DNA from: Burkholderiales bacterium
GTDB lineage: Bacteria > Pseudomonadota > Gammaproteobacteria > Burkholderiales > Ga0077523
DNA length: 64,000 nt
Direction of reading: 5' to 3'
Assembly (NCBI GenBank): GCA_019747905.1
Contig: JAIEQG010000027.1
Span: forward strand, 1-64,000
Under the pieces are notes generated by a model. The model was not told the origin of the DNA, ran no database searches, and saw only the letters and a list, made by a program, of their open reading frames with translations. A program made the translations under genes and the position numbers. Below are positions 17,843 to 26,703 of this stretch, in pieces. Every line of letters begins with the position of its first letter. The first letter of the stretch is position 1.

Positions 17843-19614
17843 GCGGCATGGGCGACGCCGGGAGCCGCGTCTGGGCCGACGCAGTGCTCGCGGCGGCGCT
17901 GTGTGCGATCGATCCCGCGGGCCTGGGCGGTGTCGCGCTGCGCGCCCGTGCCGGACCGGTGCGCGACCGGTGGGTCGAGGCGCTGCGTGCGCACCTGCCG
18001 GAGGACGCGCCGGTTCGCACGATCCCGCTGCACATCGCCGATGGACGCTTGCTAGGCGGGCTCGATCTTGCCGCCACGTTGCAGTCGGGCCGGCCGGTCG
18101 CGGAGCGCGGTGTGCTGAGCGAGGTGCACGGGGGCATCGTGCTGCTGGCGATGGCGGAGCGAGTGGCGGACGCAACCGCGGCACGCATCGCGGCAGCGCT
18201 CGATCGCGGCGAACTCCACGTCGAACGCGACGGCCTCGCATTGCGCGTCCCCGCGCGGTTTGGCGTGATCGCATTCGACGAAGGCGCCGAGCCCGACGAG
18301 CGTCCCGCGGCCGGTCTGCTCGATCGCCTGGCATTTCACGTCGACCTCGAATGCGTGTCGATGCGCGATCTGGAAGCTGCCTCAGCAGTGACGGCAGACA
18401 TGGCGGCGGCCCGCGGACGCCTGCCGACCGTGCGTGCCAGTGACGCAGTGGTCGAGGCGCTGGCGGCGACGGCGATGGCGCTCGGCATCGCGTCTCTGCG
18501 CGCAGTGCAGTTCGCGTTGCGTGCAGCGCGCGCGGCCGCGGCGTTGGCCGGACGTACCATGGTCGAGGAGGAAGATGCCGTCATCGCGGGCCGGCTGGTG
18601 CTCGCCGCCCGCGCCACGCAACTCCCGGTTCCAGAGGCAGAACCTGCCGCCGATCAGGACACGCCCGCACCGGCACAAACCGACGAGCAGGACGGGACCG
18701 AGCAACGCGATCCGCTCGATCGACCGCTCGACGACCTGGTGCTCGAGGCCGCGAAGGCTGCGTTGCCAGCGGCGTTGCTCGCGCAGTTGGTGGCCGGTCA
18801 GGGTCAGTCATCGCGCGGCGGTGCCGGCGGGCGGGCCGGCGCGCTGAAGCAATCACGGTTGCGGGGTCGCCCGACCGGGACGCGCCGTGGTGAACCGCGC
18901 GGGGGCGCGCGCTTGAACGTCGTGGAGACCTTGCGCAACGCGGCACCCTGGCAGCCGCTGCGCCGCCGCGAGCAAGGCCGCAGCGGGACCGCGCCTCGCA
19001 TCGACGTGCGGCCGGAGGATTTTCGCGTCACGCGCTTCAAGCAGCGTTCGCAGACCACCACGATCTTCGTCGTCGATGCGTCCGGGTCTTCGGCGCTGCA
19101 TCGGCTCGCCGAAGCAAAGGGGGCGGTGGAATTGTTGCTGGCACAGAGTTATGTGCGCCGCGATCAGGTCGCCCTGATCGCATTCCGCGGCGAGCGCGCG
19201 GAGTTGTTGCTGCCGCCCACGCGCTCGCTCGTGCGGGCGAAGCGCAGTCTCGCGGGTCTGCCCGGTGGCGGCGGCACGCCGCTCGCCTCGGGGCTGGATG
19301 CGGCGGCGGCCCTGGCCGATGCCGTTCGCCGCAAGGGCGAGACGCCGAGCGTCATCGTGCTCACCGATGGCCGCGCCAACATTGCCCGCGACGGCAAGCC
19401 AGGTCGGCCGCAAGCGGAAGCCGACGTGCAGTCCGCAGCACGCCGCTTCCGGGTTGCTGACGTCGCGGCGATCGTGCTCGACACGTCGCCGCGCCCGCAA
19501 CCGCAGGCCGAGCAACTCGCGCGTGAGATGGGAGCCCGCTACCTGCCGCTGCCCCATGCCGACGCGAATGCGTTGTCGGCCGCAATCCGGGCAGCGGCGC
19601 CGCGCCAGCCATGA
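17839..19614 (+). CDS. bchD: Magnesium chelatase subunit D
   Basis: A 591-residue chelatase subunit that forms the two-tier ring with BchI. The N-terminal 250 residues are an AAA+-like domain without a functional Walker A. A Pro/Asp/Glu-rich linker follows (about residues 265-305), and the C-terminal half is a von Willebrand A domain with the MIDAS motif [17 protein letters not shown], a conserved Thr region [12 protein letters not shown] and LTDGRAN. The start is taken as GTG 17839 overlapping bchI (GTGA); an in-frame ATG at 17848 is equally plausible. The stop overlaps the bchO start (ATGA). Confidence 0.94.
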   Translation: MSGMGDAGSRVWADAVLAAALCAIDPAGLGGVALRARAGPVRDRWVEALRAHLPEDAPVRTIPLHIADGRLLGGLDLAATLQSGRPVAERGVLSEVHGGIVLLAMAERVADATAARIAAALDRGELHVERDGLALRVPARFGVIAFDEGAEPDERPAAGLLDRLAFHVDLECVSMRDLEAASAVTADMAAARGRLPTVRASDAVVEALAATAMALGIASLRAVQFALRAARAAAALAGRTMVEEEDAVIAGRLVLAARATQLPVPEAEPAADQDTPAPAQTDEQDGTEQRDPLDRPLDDLVLEAAKAALPAALLAQLVAGQGQSSRGGAGGRAGALKQSRLRGRPTGTRRGEPRGGARLNVVETLRNAAPWQPLRRREQGRSGTAPRIDVRPEDFRVTRFKQRSQTTTIFVVDASGSSALHRLAEAKGAVELLLAQSYVRRDQVALIAFRGERAELLLPPTRSLVRAKRSLAGLPGGGGTPLASGLDAAAALADAVRRKGETPSVIVLTDGRANIARDGKPGRPQAEADVQSAARRFRVADVAAIVLDTSPRPQPQAEQLAREMGARYLPLPHADANALSAAIRAAAPRQP

Positions 19615-20501
19615 ATGCCTTGCGGTGGGAAGTGGAGGGACGCGACTGGCCGCATCGTGAGTCCAGCAGCTTCGTGCACTCGGCAGGCCTGCGCTGGCAC
19701 GTGCAACGGATGGGCGACGGTCCGGTGGTGCTGCTGGCGCACGGCACCGGATCCGCGACCCATTCCTGGCGCGGCCTGATGCCGTTGCTGGCGCAGCACT
19801 TCACCGTGATCGCCCCCGACCTGCCGGGGCATGGTTTCACGCACACGCCGCCGTCCGGCGGTCTGTCGTTGCCGGGCATGGCGAATGCCCTGGGGGCACT
19901 GCTCGACACCCTGGGCGTGCGGCCGGTGCTGGCTGCGGGGCACTCCGCGGGGGCGGCGATCGTCGCGCGCATGAACCTCGACGGCCGCCTGCCGGTCACG
20001 GGATTGCTGAGCCTCAACGGGGCGATGCTGCCGTTGCGCGGGGTACCGGGGGTCGTCTTCGCGCCGCTCGCACGCCTGTTCGCCTCGACCTCGCTGGTGC
20101 CGCGCCTGTTCGCGTGGCGCGCAGCGGATCCGATCGTGGTCGAACGGCTCGTGCGGGGTACCGGCTCCACCCTCGATGCCGAGGGCCTCGCTCTCTATGG
20201 CCGCCTGATCCAGAGCCCCGGCCACGCTGCTGCCGCCCTGGACATGATGGCGCATTGGGACGTGCGTCCGCTCGAACGCGATCTGCCCCGGTTGCAGCCG
20301 CGCTTGCTCCAGGTGGTCGGGACCAACGACCTGACGGTGCCGCCGGCCGAGGCCCGCCGTGTCCGCGCGCTGTTGCCGGAGGCTGCCATCGTGGCGCTGG
20401 CCGGCGCCGGACACCTTGCCCACGAGGAGCGCCCGCGGGAGGTCGCGGACCTGACCATCCGTTTCGCCGCCGAAATCGGGGTTCTGCCTGCTATCGCGTA
20501 G
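19611..20501 (+). CDS. bchO: Alpha/beta hydrolase BchO
   Basis: A 296-residue alpha/beta hydrolase of the Mg-chelatase-associated BchO family. It has an oxyanion-hole motif AHGTGSATHSW, the nucleophile elbow AGHSAGAAIVAR about residue 108 and a C-terminal catalytic His in LAGAGHLAHEE. Its substrate is not known; it always travels with bchI-bchD and is presumed to assist an early bacteriochlorophyll step. It is translated from an ATG overlapping the bchD stop and is followed after 30 bp by crtI. Confidence 0.9.
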   Translation: MNALRWEVEGRDWPHRESSSFVHSAGLRWHVQRMGDGPVVLLAHGTGSATHSWRGLMPLLAQHFTVIAPDLPGHGFTHTPPSGGLSLPGMANALGALLDTLGVRPVLAAGHSAGAAIVARMNLDGRLPVTGLLSLNGAMLPLRGVPGVVFAPLARLFASTSLVPRLFAWRAADPIVVERLVRGTGSTLDAEGLALYGRLIQSPGHAAAALDMMAHWDVRPLERDLPRLQPRLLQVVGTNDLTVPPAEARRVRALLPEAAIVALAGAGHLAHEERPREVADLTIRFAAEIGVLPAIA

Positions 20502-20531
20502 CCCGGCAACACTGTTAGACTCGCGTCGACC

Positions 20532-22064
20532 ATGTTGACAGTCGACGTGTCACGACAAATTGTCACTCCGACCGCTGCTCGCAAGCCGCACGCGGTCGTG
20601 ATCGGCAGCGGCTTCGGCGGCCTGGCGGCGGCAGTGCGCCTGGGCGCCCGAGGCTATCGGGTCACGGTGCTCGAGAAACTCGACGCACCGGGCGGTCGTG
20701 CCTACGTGTACCGGCAGGACGGCTTTACCTTCGACGCCGGGCCGACCATCGTGACGGCGCCGTTCCTGTTCGAAGAGCTCTGGGCGCTGTGCGGCAAGCG
20801 GCTGGGCGACGACGTCGAGCTGCGGCCGGTCGATCCCTTCTACCGCATTCGCTTTCACGACGGGCAGGTATTCGACTACTCGGGTGACCCGGCCGCCATG
20901 CGTGCTGAGGTCGCCCGATTCTCTCCGACCGACGTCGCGGGCTACGAACGCTTCATGAAGGTGAGCGAGGCGACCTATCGCATCGGCTTCGAGCAACTGG
21001 GCCACGTGCCCTTCGGCTCGTGGAAGGACATGGCGAAGGTGCTGCCGGATCTGCTGCGCCTCGAGAGCTTTCGCACCGTGTACGGCATGGTGGCGAAGCA
21101 CGTTCGCGACGAGCGGTTGCGCACCGTGCTCAGCTTTCATCCGCTGCTGGTGGGGGGCAATCCGTTCACGACCACGTCCGTGTACAGCCTGATCGCGTTC
21201 CTGGAGCGGCGCTGGGGCGTACATTTCGCGATGGGCGGCACCGGTCGCCTCGTGCAAGGCCTGGTCGGACTCATCGCAGGCCAGGGCGGCGCGGTCCGCT
21301 GCAACGCCGAGGTGCGGGAGATCACGGTCGAGCGCGGCGCAGCCACCGGCGTGAGGCTCGCGTCGGGCGAGACCCTGCGCGCCGACGTGGTGGTGTCGAA
21401 CGCGGATGCCGCGTGGACCTATCGCTACCTGTTGCCCAAGGCGACGCGCCGGCGCTGGACCGACCGGCGCATCGAGCGCTCGCGCTATTCCATGAGCCTG
21501 TTCGTCTGGTACTTCGGCACGAAGCGCCGGTATGCCGACGTACCGCATCACACCATCCTGCTCGGGCCGCGATATCGCGGTCTGCTCGGCGACATCTTCC
21601 AGCGCAAAGTGCTCGCGGAAGACTTCAGTCTCTACCTGCACCGGCCGACGGCGACCGATCCGTCGCTCGCCCCCGAGGGCTGCGATGCGTTCTACGTGCT
21701 GTCGCCCGTGCCGCACCTCGGCAGCGGCACCGAGTGGTCGACGCAGGCCGAGACCTATCGTCGTGCCATCGCTGGATACCTCGGCGAGACGCTGTTGCCC
21801 GGCCTCGAGGCCGAAGTCGTGACGTCGCGCATGCTGACACCGCAGGATTTCCAGGACCGCCTGCTGTCGTTCCGCGGTGCGGCCTTCGGCATGGAGCCCG
21901 TGCTCACGCAGAGTGCGTGGTTCCGGCCCCACAACCGCAGCGAGGAGGTGGAGCGCCTGTACCTGGTGGGCGCCGGGACGCATCCGGGCGCCGGCCTGCC
22001 GGGCGTTCTCTCCTCGGCGCGCGTGCTCGATACGGTGGTGCCCGATGCGGCCGTCTTCGCCTGA
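20532..22064 (+). CDS. crtI: Phytoene desaturase
   Basis: A 510-residue FAD-dependent carotenoid desaturase with the dinucleotide motif VIGSGFGGLAAAVRLGARG at residues 19-37, FDAGPTIVTAPFLFEELW, and the C-terminal LYLVGAGTHPGAGLPGVL signature that closes the FAD site. It introduces three or four double bonds into phytoene to give neurosporene or lycopene; the number cannot be read from sequence. Spaced TGACA/TGTCA elements surround the start codon (20536-20552), but they do not match the PpsR operator spacing. It overlaps crtB by 20 bp. Confidence 0.95.
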   Translation: MLTVDVSRQIVTPTAARKPHAVVIGSGFGGLAAAVRLGARGYRVTVLEKLDAPGGRAYVYRQDGFTFDAGPTIVTAPFLFEELWALCGKRLGDDVELRPVDPFYRIRFHDGQVFDYSGDPAAMRAEVARFSPTDVAGYERFMKVSEATYRIGFEQLGHVPFGSWKDMAKVLPDLLRLESFRTVYGMVAKHVRDERLRTVLSFHPLLVGGNPFTTTSVYSLIAFLERRWGVHFAMGGTGRLVQGLVGLIAGQGGAVRCNAEVREITVERGAATGVRLASGETLRADVVVSNADAAWTYRYLLPKATRRRWTDRRIERSRYSMSLFVWYFGTKRRYADVPHHTILLGPRYRGLLGDIFQRKVLAEDFSLYLHRPTATDPSLAPEGCDAFYVLSPVPHLGSGTEWSTQAETYRRAIAGYLGETLLPGLEAEVVTSRMLTPQDFQDRLLSFRGAAFGMEPVLTQSAWFRPHNRSEEVERLYLVGAGTHPGAGLPGVLSSARVLDTVVPDAAVFA

Positions 22065-23097
22065 CGCGCAGTCCGATCTCGCGCAGTGCGGCCTGCTGCT
22101 GCGCGGCGGGTCGCGCACGTTCTTCGCCGCATCACTGCTGCTGCCGCGAAGCATGCGCGAGCCGGCGAGCGCGCTCTACGCATTCTGCCGCCTCGCCGAT
22201 GATGCAGTCGATCTGGGCGACGATGGTCCGGGCGCGCTCGAAGCGCTGCGCGAACGCCTGGCGTGCATCTACGAGGGTCGGCCACTGCCCGTCGCTGCCG
22301 ATCGCGCGCTGGCCGATGTCGTGGCGCGTTTCGCGATCCCGCGTGCGCTGCCCGAGGCGCTGCTGCAGGGTTTCGAATGGGACGCCGTGGGTCGTCGCTA
22401 CGAGACGCTGGAGGAACTGCTCGACTACGCGGCGCGAGTGGCCGGCACCGTCGGTGCCATGATGAGCGTGCTGATGGGCGGGCGACTGCCCGAAGTCGTC
22501 GCTCGTGCCTGCGACATGGGCGTGGCGATGCAGTTGACCAACATCGCGCGCGACGTCGGTGAAGATGCGCGGTCGGGTCGCATCTACCTGCCGCTCGCGT
22601 GGTTGCGCGATGCCGGCATCGATCCCGATGCCTGGCTCAGCGCACCAAAGCATTCCGTGCCGCTCGGCACTGTCGTGCAACGACTGCTCGAAGTGGCCGA
22701 CGCACTGTACGAGCGGGCCGGCGCCGGGATCGCGCGCCTGCCGTTGGCATACCGGCCCGGGATGCATGCTGCGCGAATCGTCTACGCAGAAATCGGGCGG
22801 GCGGTGGAGCGCCAGGGACTCGACTCGGTGACGACTCGTGCCATCGTGTCGGGACAGCGCAAGGTGTGGCTCGCCGGACGCGCCGTGATCGAAGCCGGGT
22901 TGCCGCAGGGCAGCAGCGCCGGGGCGCCGCTCGCAGCGACGCGCTTTCTCGTCGATGCCGTGGCGGCGGCAACGGCGCCAGCTGCGACGACGCGACGCAG
23001 CCTCACCGAGCACGTCGAATGGCTGATCGACCTGTTCACTCGTCTCGAGCAGGACGAGCGCCACCGGCATCTGCAGCGCCAGGCCGGTACCGGCTGA
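22045..23097 (+). CDS. crtB: Phytoene synthase
   Basis: A 350-residue trans-isoprenyl diphosphate synthase that condenses two geranylgeranyl diphosphates to phytoene. The two Asp-rich Mg2+ sites are visible: FCRLADDAVDL about residue 47 and LTNIARDVGEDARSGRIYLP about residue 165. ATG 22045 lies inside the end of crtI in another frame, giving coupled translation. The C-terminus extends about 40 residues beyond the usual core and contains an acidic end. Confidence 0.94.
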   Translation: MRPSSPDAQSDLAQCGLLLRGGSRTFFAASLLLPRSMREPASALYAFCRLADDAVDLGDDGPGALEALRERLACIYEGRPLPVAADRALADVVARFAIPRALPEALLQGFEWDAVGRRYETLEELLDYAARVAGTVGAMMSVLMGGRLPEVVARACDMGVAMQLTNIARDVGEDARSGRIYLPLAWLRDAGIDPDAWLSAPKHSVPLGTVVQRLLEVADALYERAGAGIARLPLAYRPGMHAARIVYAEIGRAVERQGLDSVTTRAIVSGQRKVWLAGRAVIEAGLPQGSSAGAPLAATRFLVDAVAAATAPAATTRRSLTEHVEWLIDLFTRLEQDERHRHLQRQAGTG

Positions 23098-23103
23098 AGC
23101 GAC

Positions 23104-23244
23104 ATGTCGGGCAACGTTCTGTTCCTGCTCGAGCTGCTGTTCGGTGCGGGCGTCGCGTTGGGATTCGCCGCCTGGGAACTGGTGAAGCTGAAGCGGTATC
23201 GCGAGCAGCGCGAACGCGAAGAGCGATCGAAGACCTCGAGCTAG
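23104..23244 (+). CDS. Small single-span membrane protein between crtB and crtC
   Basis: A 46-codon open frame starting 6 bp after crtB. The product has one hydrophobic segment (about residues 5-27, LFLLELLFGAGVALGFAAW) followed by a strongly charged tail rich in Lys, Arg and Glu, as in small inner-membrane proteins. Its stop shares the tetranucleotide CTAG with the stop of the converging crtC. I do not recognise a family. The ribosome site is weak, so translation would depend on coupling to crtB. Its position in the carotenoid block suggests a link to photosynthesis, but that is inference only. Confidence 0.55.
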   Translation: MSGNVLFLLELLFGAGVALGFAAWELVKLKRYREQREREERSKTSS

Positions 23245-24182
23245 CGCACGGTACGCCGGCGCGGCATGCGAAACGGCAGCAGCATCTGCACCCATCCCGA
23301 TCGAAAGCGATCGAGCGACAGGCTCTCATGCATGGTGGTGACGGGCTGTCCCAGGAGTCGCGTGTTCACGACCGACCGCGCGTAGAACGGTGTGTCCTCC
23401 AGCGTTTGCACCACGGCGGGCGTATGGCCATGCTCGGTACGCGTGTTGCGCGCGATGCGCCAGATCAGCCCGGGCGGTAGTGCCGTCCGCGGCGGCGGTT
23501 CGAAGTCTTCGATGCGGCCGCCATGGTCGCACCGCAGCGCCAGCGAGAACGGCTCGCCGCTGCGGCGCGTGACGTCGTACAGGATGGCCGAACCGCCTTC
23601 GACCCTGGCGCGCGACCAGTCCCAGCGGACGAAGTCATGCTCGAGCGGCGCATCGCCGGCGTTGGAATCGAGGTAGGCCGAGCCTGACCAACGAAGACCT
23701 GGCCGAGCGAACGCTACTTCGACGCGCGAGCACGGCGCGAGCGGCGACCAGCGCTGGCGTCCCGCGCCGTCGAGGAAGTAGGTTCGGCCCGTCGGCTCGG
23801 ACGGATGCAGCCGTACCGTACCCCGCACGCGCGCGGGCAGCGGCGCGGTGATCTCGTCGACGTGGATCACCAGGGCCGCACCATCCCATTCGATGGAGCT
23901 GGGCCCGATGGCGAGCGACGTCGCAGTGCGCCGCAGCGCTGCACGCGACCGCTCCGTGAGAGCCCAGCGTTTGCCGCCGTCGCCGTACAGTGCCACGTTG
24001 AGCGCGCAATAGTTCTCGGGATCGCCGGCGCCGCGTCGGCGCGCCCGGGCGTAGTAGGGCGAGAACACGCTGCCGACGAACGCAATGATGGTGAGCCCGT
24101 GCCTCCCGTCGTCGCTCAGCGCGTCGAGGTACCACCACACGTAGCCGTTCAGGGCGACGGGCTGGTCGAAGTCAAAGCGCAC
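23241..24182 (-). CDS. crtC: Carotenoid 1,2-hydratase (hydroxyneurosporene synthase)
   Basis: A 313-residue CrtC protein that adds water to the terminal 1,2 double bond of neurosporene or lycopene. It starts at FDFDQPVALNGYVWWYLDALS and carries the family motifs FVGSVFSPYYARAR and WGRTY-like FLDGAGRQRWSPLAP. The start is GTG 24182, overlapping the crtD stop by 11 bp in another frame. A longer open frame upstream is inside crtD and was rejected. Length lies between the short Rhodobacter and the long Rubrivivax forms as I remember them. Confidence 0.9.
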   Translation of the reverse strand: MRFDFDQPVALNGYVWWYLDALSDDGRHGLTIIAFVGSVFSPYYARARRRGAGDPENYCALNVALYGDGGKRWALTERSRAALRRTATSLAIGPSSIEWDGAALVIHVDEITAPLPARVRGTVRLHPSEPTGRTYFLDGAGRQRWSPLAPCSRVEVAFARPGLRWSGSAYLDSNAGDAPLEHDFVRWDWSRARVEGGSAILYDVTRRSGEPFSLALRCDHGGRIEDFEPPPRTALPPGLIWRIARNTRTEHGHTPAVVQTLEDTPFYARSVVNTRLLGQPVTTMHESLSLDRFRSGWVQMLLPFRMPRRRTVR

Positions 24183-25683
24183 CGAAGTCCTCGAGGAGCG
24201 CGTGGCTCGCGAGGCGCCCCGACAGAGCGGCCATGGGCACGCCCGGCCCGGGATGCACGCTGCCGCCCGCGAGATACAGACCGGGAACGACGGTGCGCGC
24301 GCCGGGTCGCCGGAACGACGCTGCCCAGCCGTGCGATGCACGGCCGTACAGTGCACCTCCGGTGGCGGGGAACTGGCGTTCGAAATCGGCCGGCGTGGTC
24401 ACGACCTTGTGGCGCGGCTCGACGTGCAGGCCGCAACGCGCGAGCAACGCGAACATCCGCGCCTCGCATTGGGCAGTCTCGAGCGGTTCGAAGCGCCGCA
24501 CGTCGCCGCTGGCCGGAGCGTTCACCAGGCAGAGGAGGCGTTCGGCTCCGGTAGTCGAAAGCACGCCGCGATCATCGCGATCCTGGGCGCACACGTACAC
24601 CGTCGGTTCCGTCGGCACCCGGTCGTGGCGCAGCAGATCCTCGAACTCGGCGCGGTAGTCGCGCGAGAAGAACACGGTGTGGCGCGCGAGGGGAAAGCCG
24701 GCCGTCCGCGCCAGGCAGGTCCAGGTCATGGCCGACAGCGAGCGTGCGGCGCGGGGAACCACCGGAACGGCGCGCGCGATGTCGGCGCCGAGCTTGCCGG
24801 ATGCCACGGCGGCCGCGTCGGCGTTCACCACCACGGCATCCACGGCGAAGCGCTCCCCCGTGGCAAGCATGATTGCAGCGGCCTTGCCGCCCTCGACCTT
24901 TACGTCGGTCACATCGGCTCCGTAGCGGATGCTGGCCCCGCGCTCGACGGCCAGTCGCGCGAGAGTCTGTGCGATGCGGTGCATGCCGCCTTCGACGAGC
25001 CAGACGCCTTCGCGTTCCACGTGCGCGACCAGCATCAAGGTGGCCGGAGCGTGAAACGGCGACGAGCCGCAATAGGTGGCGTAGCGGCCGAACAACTGGC
25101 GCAAGCGCGGATCGCGGAAATGCTGGCCCAGGGCGCGCGCCAGCGTCGTGAACGGCGCGATGCGCCAGAGATCGTGCAGGCCACGCCAGCCGGTGCGGCG
25201 TGTCAGTTCGAACGGGCTGGGCCGGCTCGAGCGAATGAATGGCCCTTCGAGAGTACGGTAGACGCGGCGGGCGCGATCCGCGAACGCCTGGTACGCCCGA
25301 GCTTCCGCGGCACCCGCGAAGGTACCGATGGCATCGATGGACCGCGACTCGTCGGCATACAGATCGAGCCTTTCCGAGTCGTTCCAGGCATGACGGGCGA
25401 GGGTTTCGGCGCAGCGCAGCGTCAGAGCATCGGTGAGCGACACGCCGGCGGCCTCGAACAGTTCGTCGAAGACCCACCGCATGGTGAGTACCGTCGGACC
25501 GGCGTCGATGCGGGCGATGCCGGCGGCGGTCTCGCGCATCTTGCCGCCGGGCGTGGCCGCGCGTTCGAAGACGAGCACCTCGAGGCCGCGCGCCGACAAC
25601 TCCAGCGCCGTCGCCAACCCGCCGATCCCCGCCCCGATCACTGCCACGCGGCTCGCACCCATCCCCCGCCATGCCTCCGACAA
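24172..25683 (-). CDS. crtD: Methoxyneurosporene (hydroxyneurosporene) 3,4-dehydrogenase
   Basis: A 503-residue FAD enzyme of the CrtI family that introduces the C-3,4 double bond after CrtC. Residues 12-32 hold VAVIGAGIGGLATALELSARG, followed by FDAGPTVLTMRW-type IDAGPTVLTMRWVFDELF. The C-terminal GLYLAGGSVHPGPGVPMAALSG signature is present. CrtD rather than a second CrtI is inferred from pairing with crtC and from the short H-E-R-E-G-V-W-L-V-E-G-G region. ATG 25683 or 25662 may be used. Divergent from crtE with a shared operator. Confidence 0.9.
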   Translation of the reverse strand: MSEAWRGMGASRVAVIGAGIGGLATALELSARGLEVLVFERAATPGGKMRETAAGIARIDAGPTVLTMRWVFDELFEAAGVSLTDALTLRCAETLARHAWNDSERLDLYADESRSIDAIGTFAGAAEARAYQAFADRARRVYRTLEGPFIRSSRPSPFELTRRTGWRGLHDLWRIAPFTTLARALGQHFRDPRLRQLFGRYATYCGSSPFHAPATLMLVAHVEREGVWLVEGGMHRIAQTLARLAVERGASIRYGADVTDVKVEGGKAAAIMLATGERFAVDAVVVNADAAAVASGKLGADIARAVPVVPRAARSLSAMTWTCLARTAGFPLARHTVFFSRDYRAEFEDLLRHDRVPTEPTVYVCAQDRDDRGVLSTTGAERLLCLVNAPASGDVRRFEPLETAQCEARMFALLARCGLHVEPRHKVVTTPADFERQFPATGGALYGRASHGWAASFRRPGARTVVPGLYLAGGSVHPGPGVPMAALSGRLASHALLEDFGAL

Positions 25684-25690
25684 GCTCTCG

Positions 25691-25728
25691 TTGACTCGAC
25701 CGGACCAGTGTGTCTATATTACCTGACA
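25691..25728. promoter_or_regulatory. crtD-crtE divergent promoter with PpsR/CrtJ operator
   Basis: TGTCTATATTACCTGACA (25711-25728) matches the PpsR/CrtJ consensus TGT-N12-ACA, also in the extended form TGTC-N10-GACA. A crtE-directed promoter TTGACT (25691-25696), 18-bp spacer, TATATT (25715-25720) overlaps it, so bound PpsR would cover the -10. On the other strand TTGTCA (25737-25742) and TAATAT (25716-25721) could serve crtD with a short 15-bp spacer. Confidence 0.75.
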
Positions 25729-25778
25729 GTATGCAGTGACAATAAATAGTTACTACCAACGGACCACAGGAGGCACGC

Positions 25779-26675
25779 ATGGACGGCATCACTCGGGTCG
25801 AGAAGGCGCTGGCGATGGCCATCGAGCAGCACCTCGCCGCTGCGGTGGCACACACCGAGGCGCCGGGTTGTCCTCCGCGCCTGGCGGCTGCCTTGCGCTA
25901 TGCCGTGTTTCCCGGCGGCGCACGGGTCCGTCCGAGACTGTGCCTGGCCGTGGCGTGCGCCTGCAATGAAGACGATCCCGGTGTGGCCGACGCGGCGGCG
26001 GCTGCCATCGAACTGCTGCACTGTGCTTCCTTGGTACACGACGACCTGCCGTGCTTCGACGACGCAGCCACTCGCCGTGGGAAACCTTCGGTCCATCGTG
26101 CCTTCGGCGAACGCCTGGCGGTGCTCGCCGGGGATGCCCTGATCGTCCTTGCCTTTCAGACCCTGGCCCGCGGGGTGGCCTCGGCGCCGCACCGGCTGGG
26201 CCCGCTCACGATGATCGTGAGCCGTGCCGTGGGGATGCCCACCGGCATCGTGGCCGGTCAGGCCTGGGAGTGCGAACCGCACGTCGGCCTCGCCGACTAC
26301 CAGCGCGCCAAGACCGGCGCACTCTTCGCTGCGGCGACCGTGGCGGGTGCGACTGCCGCCGGTTTCCAGGAACCGGGTCTGTGGCGCACCCTCGGCGAGT
26401 GTCTGGGCGAAGCGTTCCAGGTCGCGGATGACCTGCGCGACGTGGTGTCGGACGCGACCGAACTGGGCAAACCGACCGGCCGTGACGCGGTGCTCGGCCG
26501 GCCGAGCGCGGTGCGCGATCTGGGGTTGGTCGGCGCGCAGGACCGCTTCGAGTATCTCGTCACCAGCGCAGTGGAGTCGATACCGCCATGTCCGGGGCGC
26601 GACGACCTGCGGGCACTCATCACCATGGAATCGTCGCGCTTCCTGCCCAAGGAGCTTGCTCGGCGGGCTGCCTGA
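25779..26675 (+). CDS. crtE: Geranylgeranyl diphosphate synthase
   Basis: A 298-residue polyprenyl synthase making the C20 precursor for both carotenoids and the geranylgeranyl/phytyl tail of bacteriochlorophyll. The first Asp-rich motif is LVHDDLPCFDDAATRRGKP about residues 85-103 and the second is FQVADDLRDVV about residue 215. A CAGGAGG ribosome site lies 8 bp before the ATG. The promoter upstream carries an exact PpsR operator. crtF follows after about 28 bp. Confidence 0.95.
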   Translation: MDGITRVEKALAMAIEQHLAAAVAHTEAPGCPPRLAAALRYAVFPGGARVRPRLCLAVACACNEDDPGVADAAAAAIELLHCASLVHDDLPCFDDAATRRGKPSVHRAFGERLAVLAGDALIVLAFQTLARGVASAPHRLGPLTMIVSRAVGMPTGIVAGQAWECEPHVGLADYQRAKTGALFAAATVAGATAAGFQEPGLWRTLGECLGEAFQVADDLRDVVSDATELGKPTGRDAVLGRPSAVRDLGLVGAQDRFEYLVTSAVESIPPCPGRDDLRALITMESSRFLPKELARRAA

Positions 26676-26703
26676 GGACAGCCACGGCAGGCCGGTCCGC
26701 ACA

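Noticed and set aside
20513-20565. PpsR operator at crtI
   Set aside because: TGACA and TGTCA elements are present around the start codon, but none fits TGT-N12-ACA, so it is not listed as an operator.
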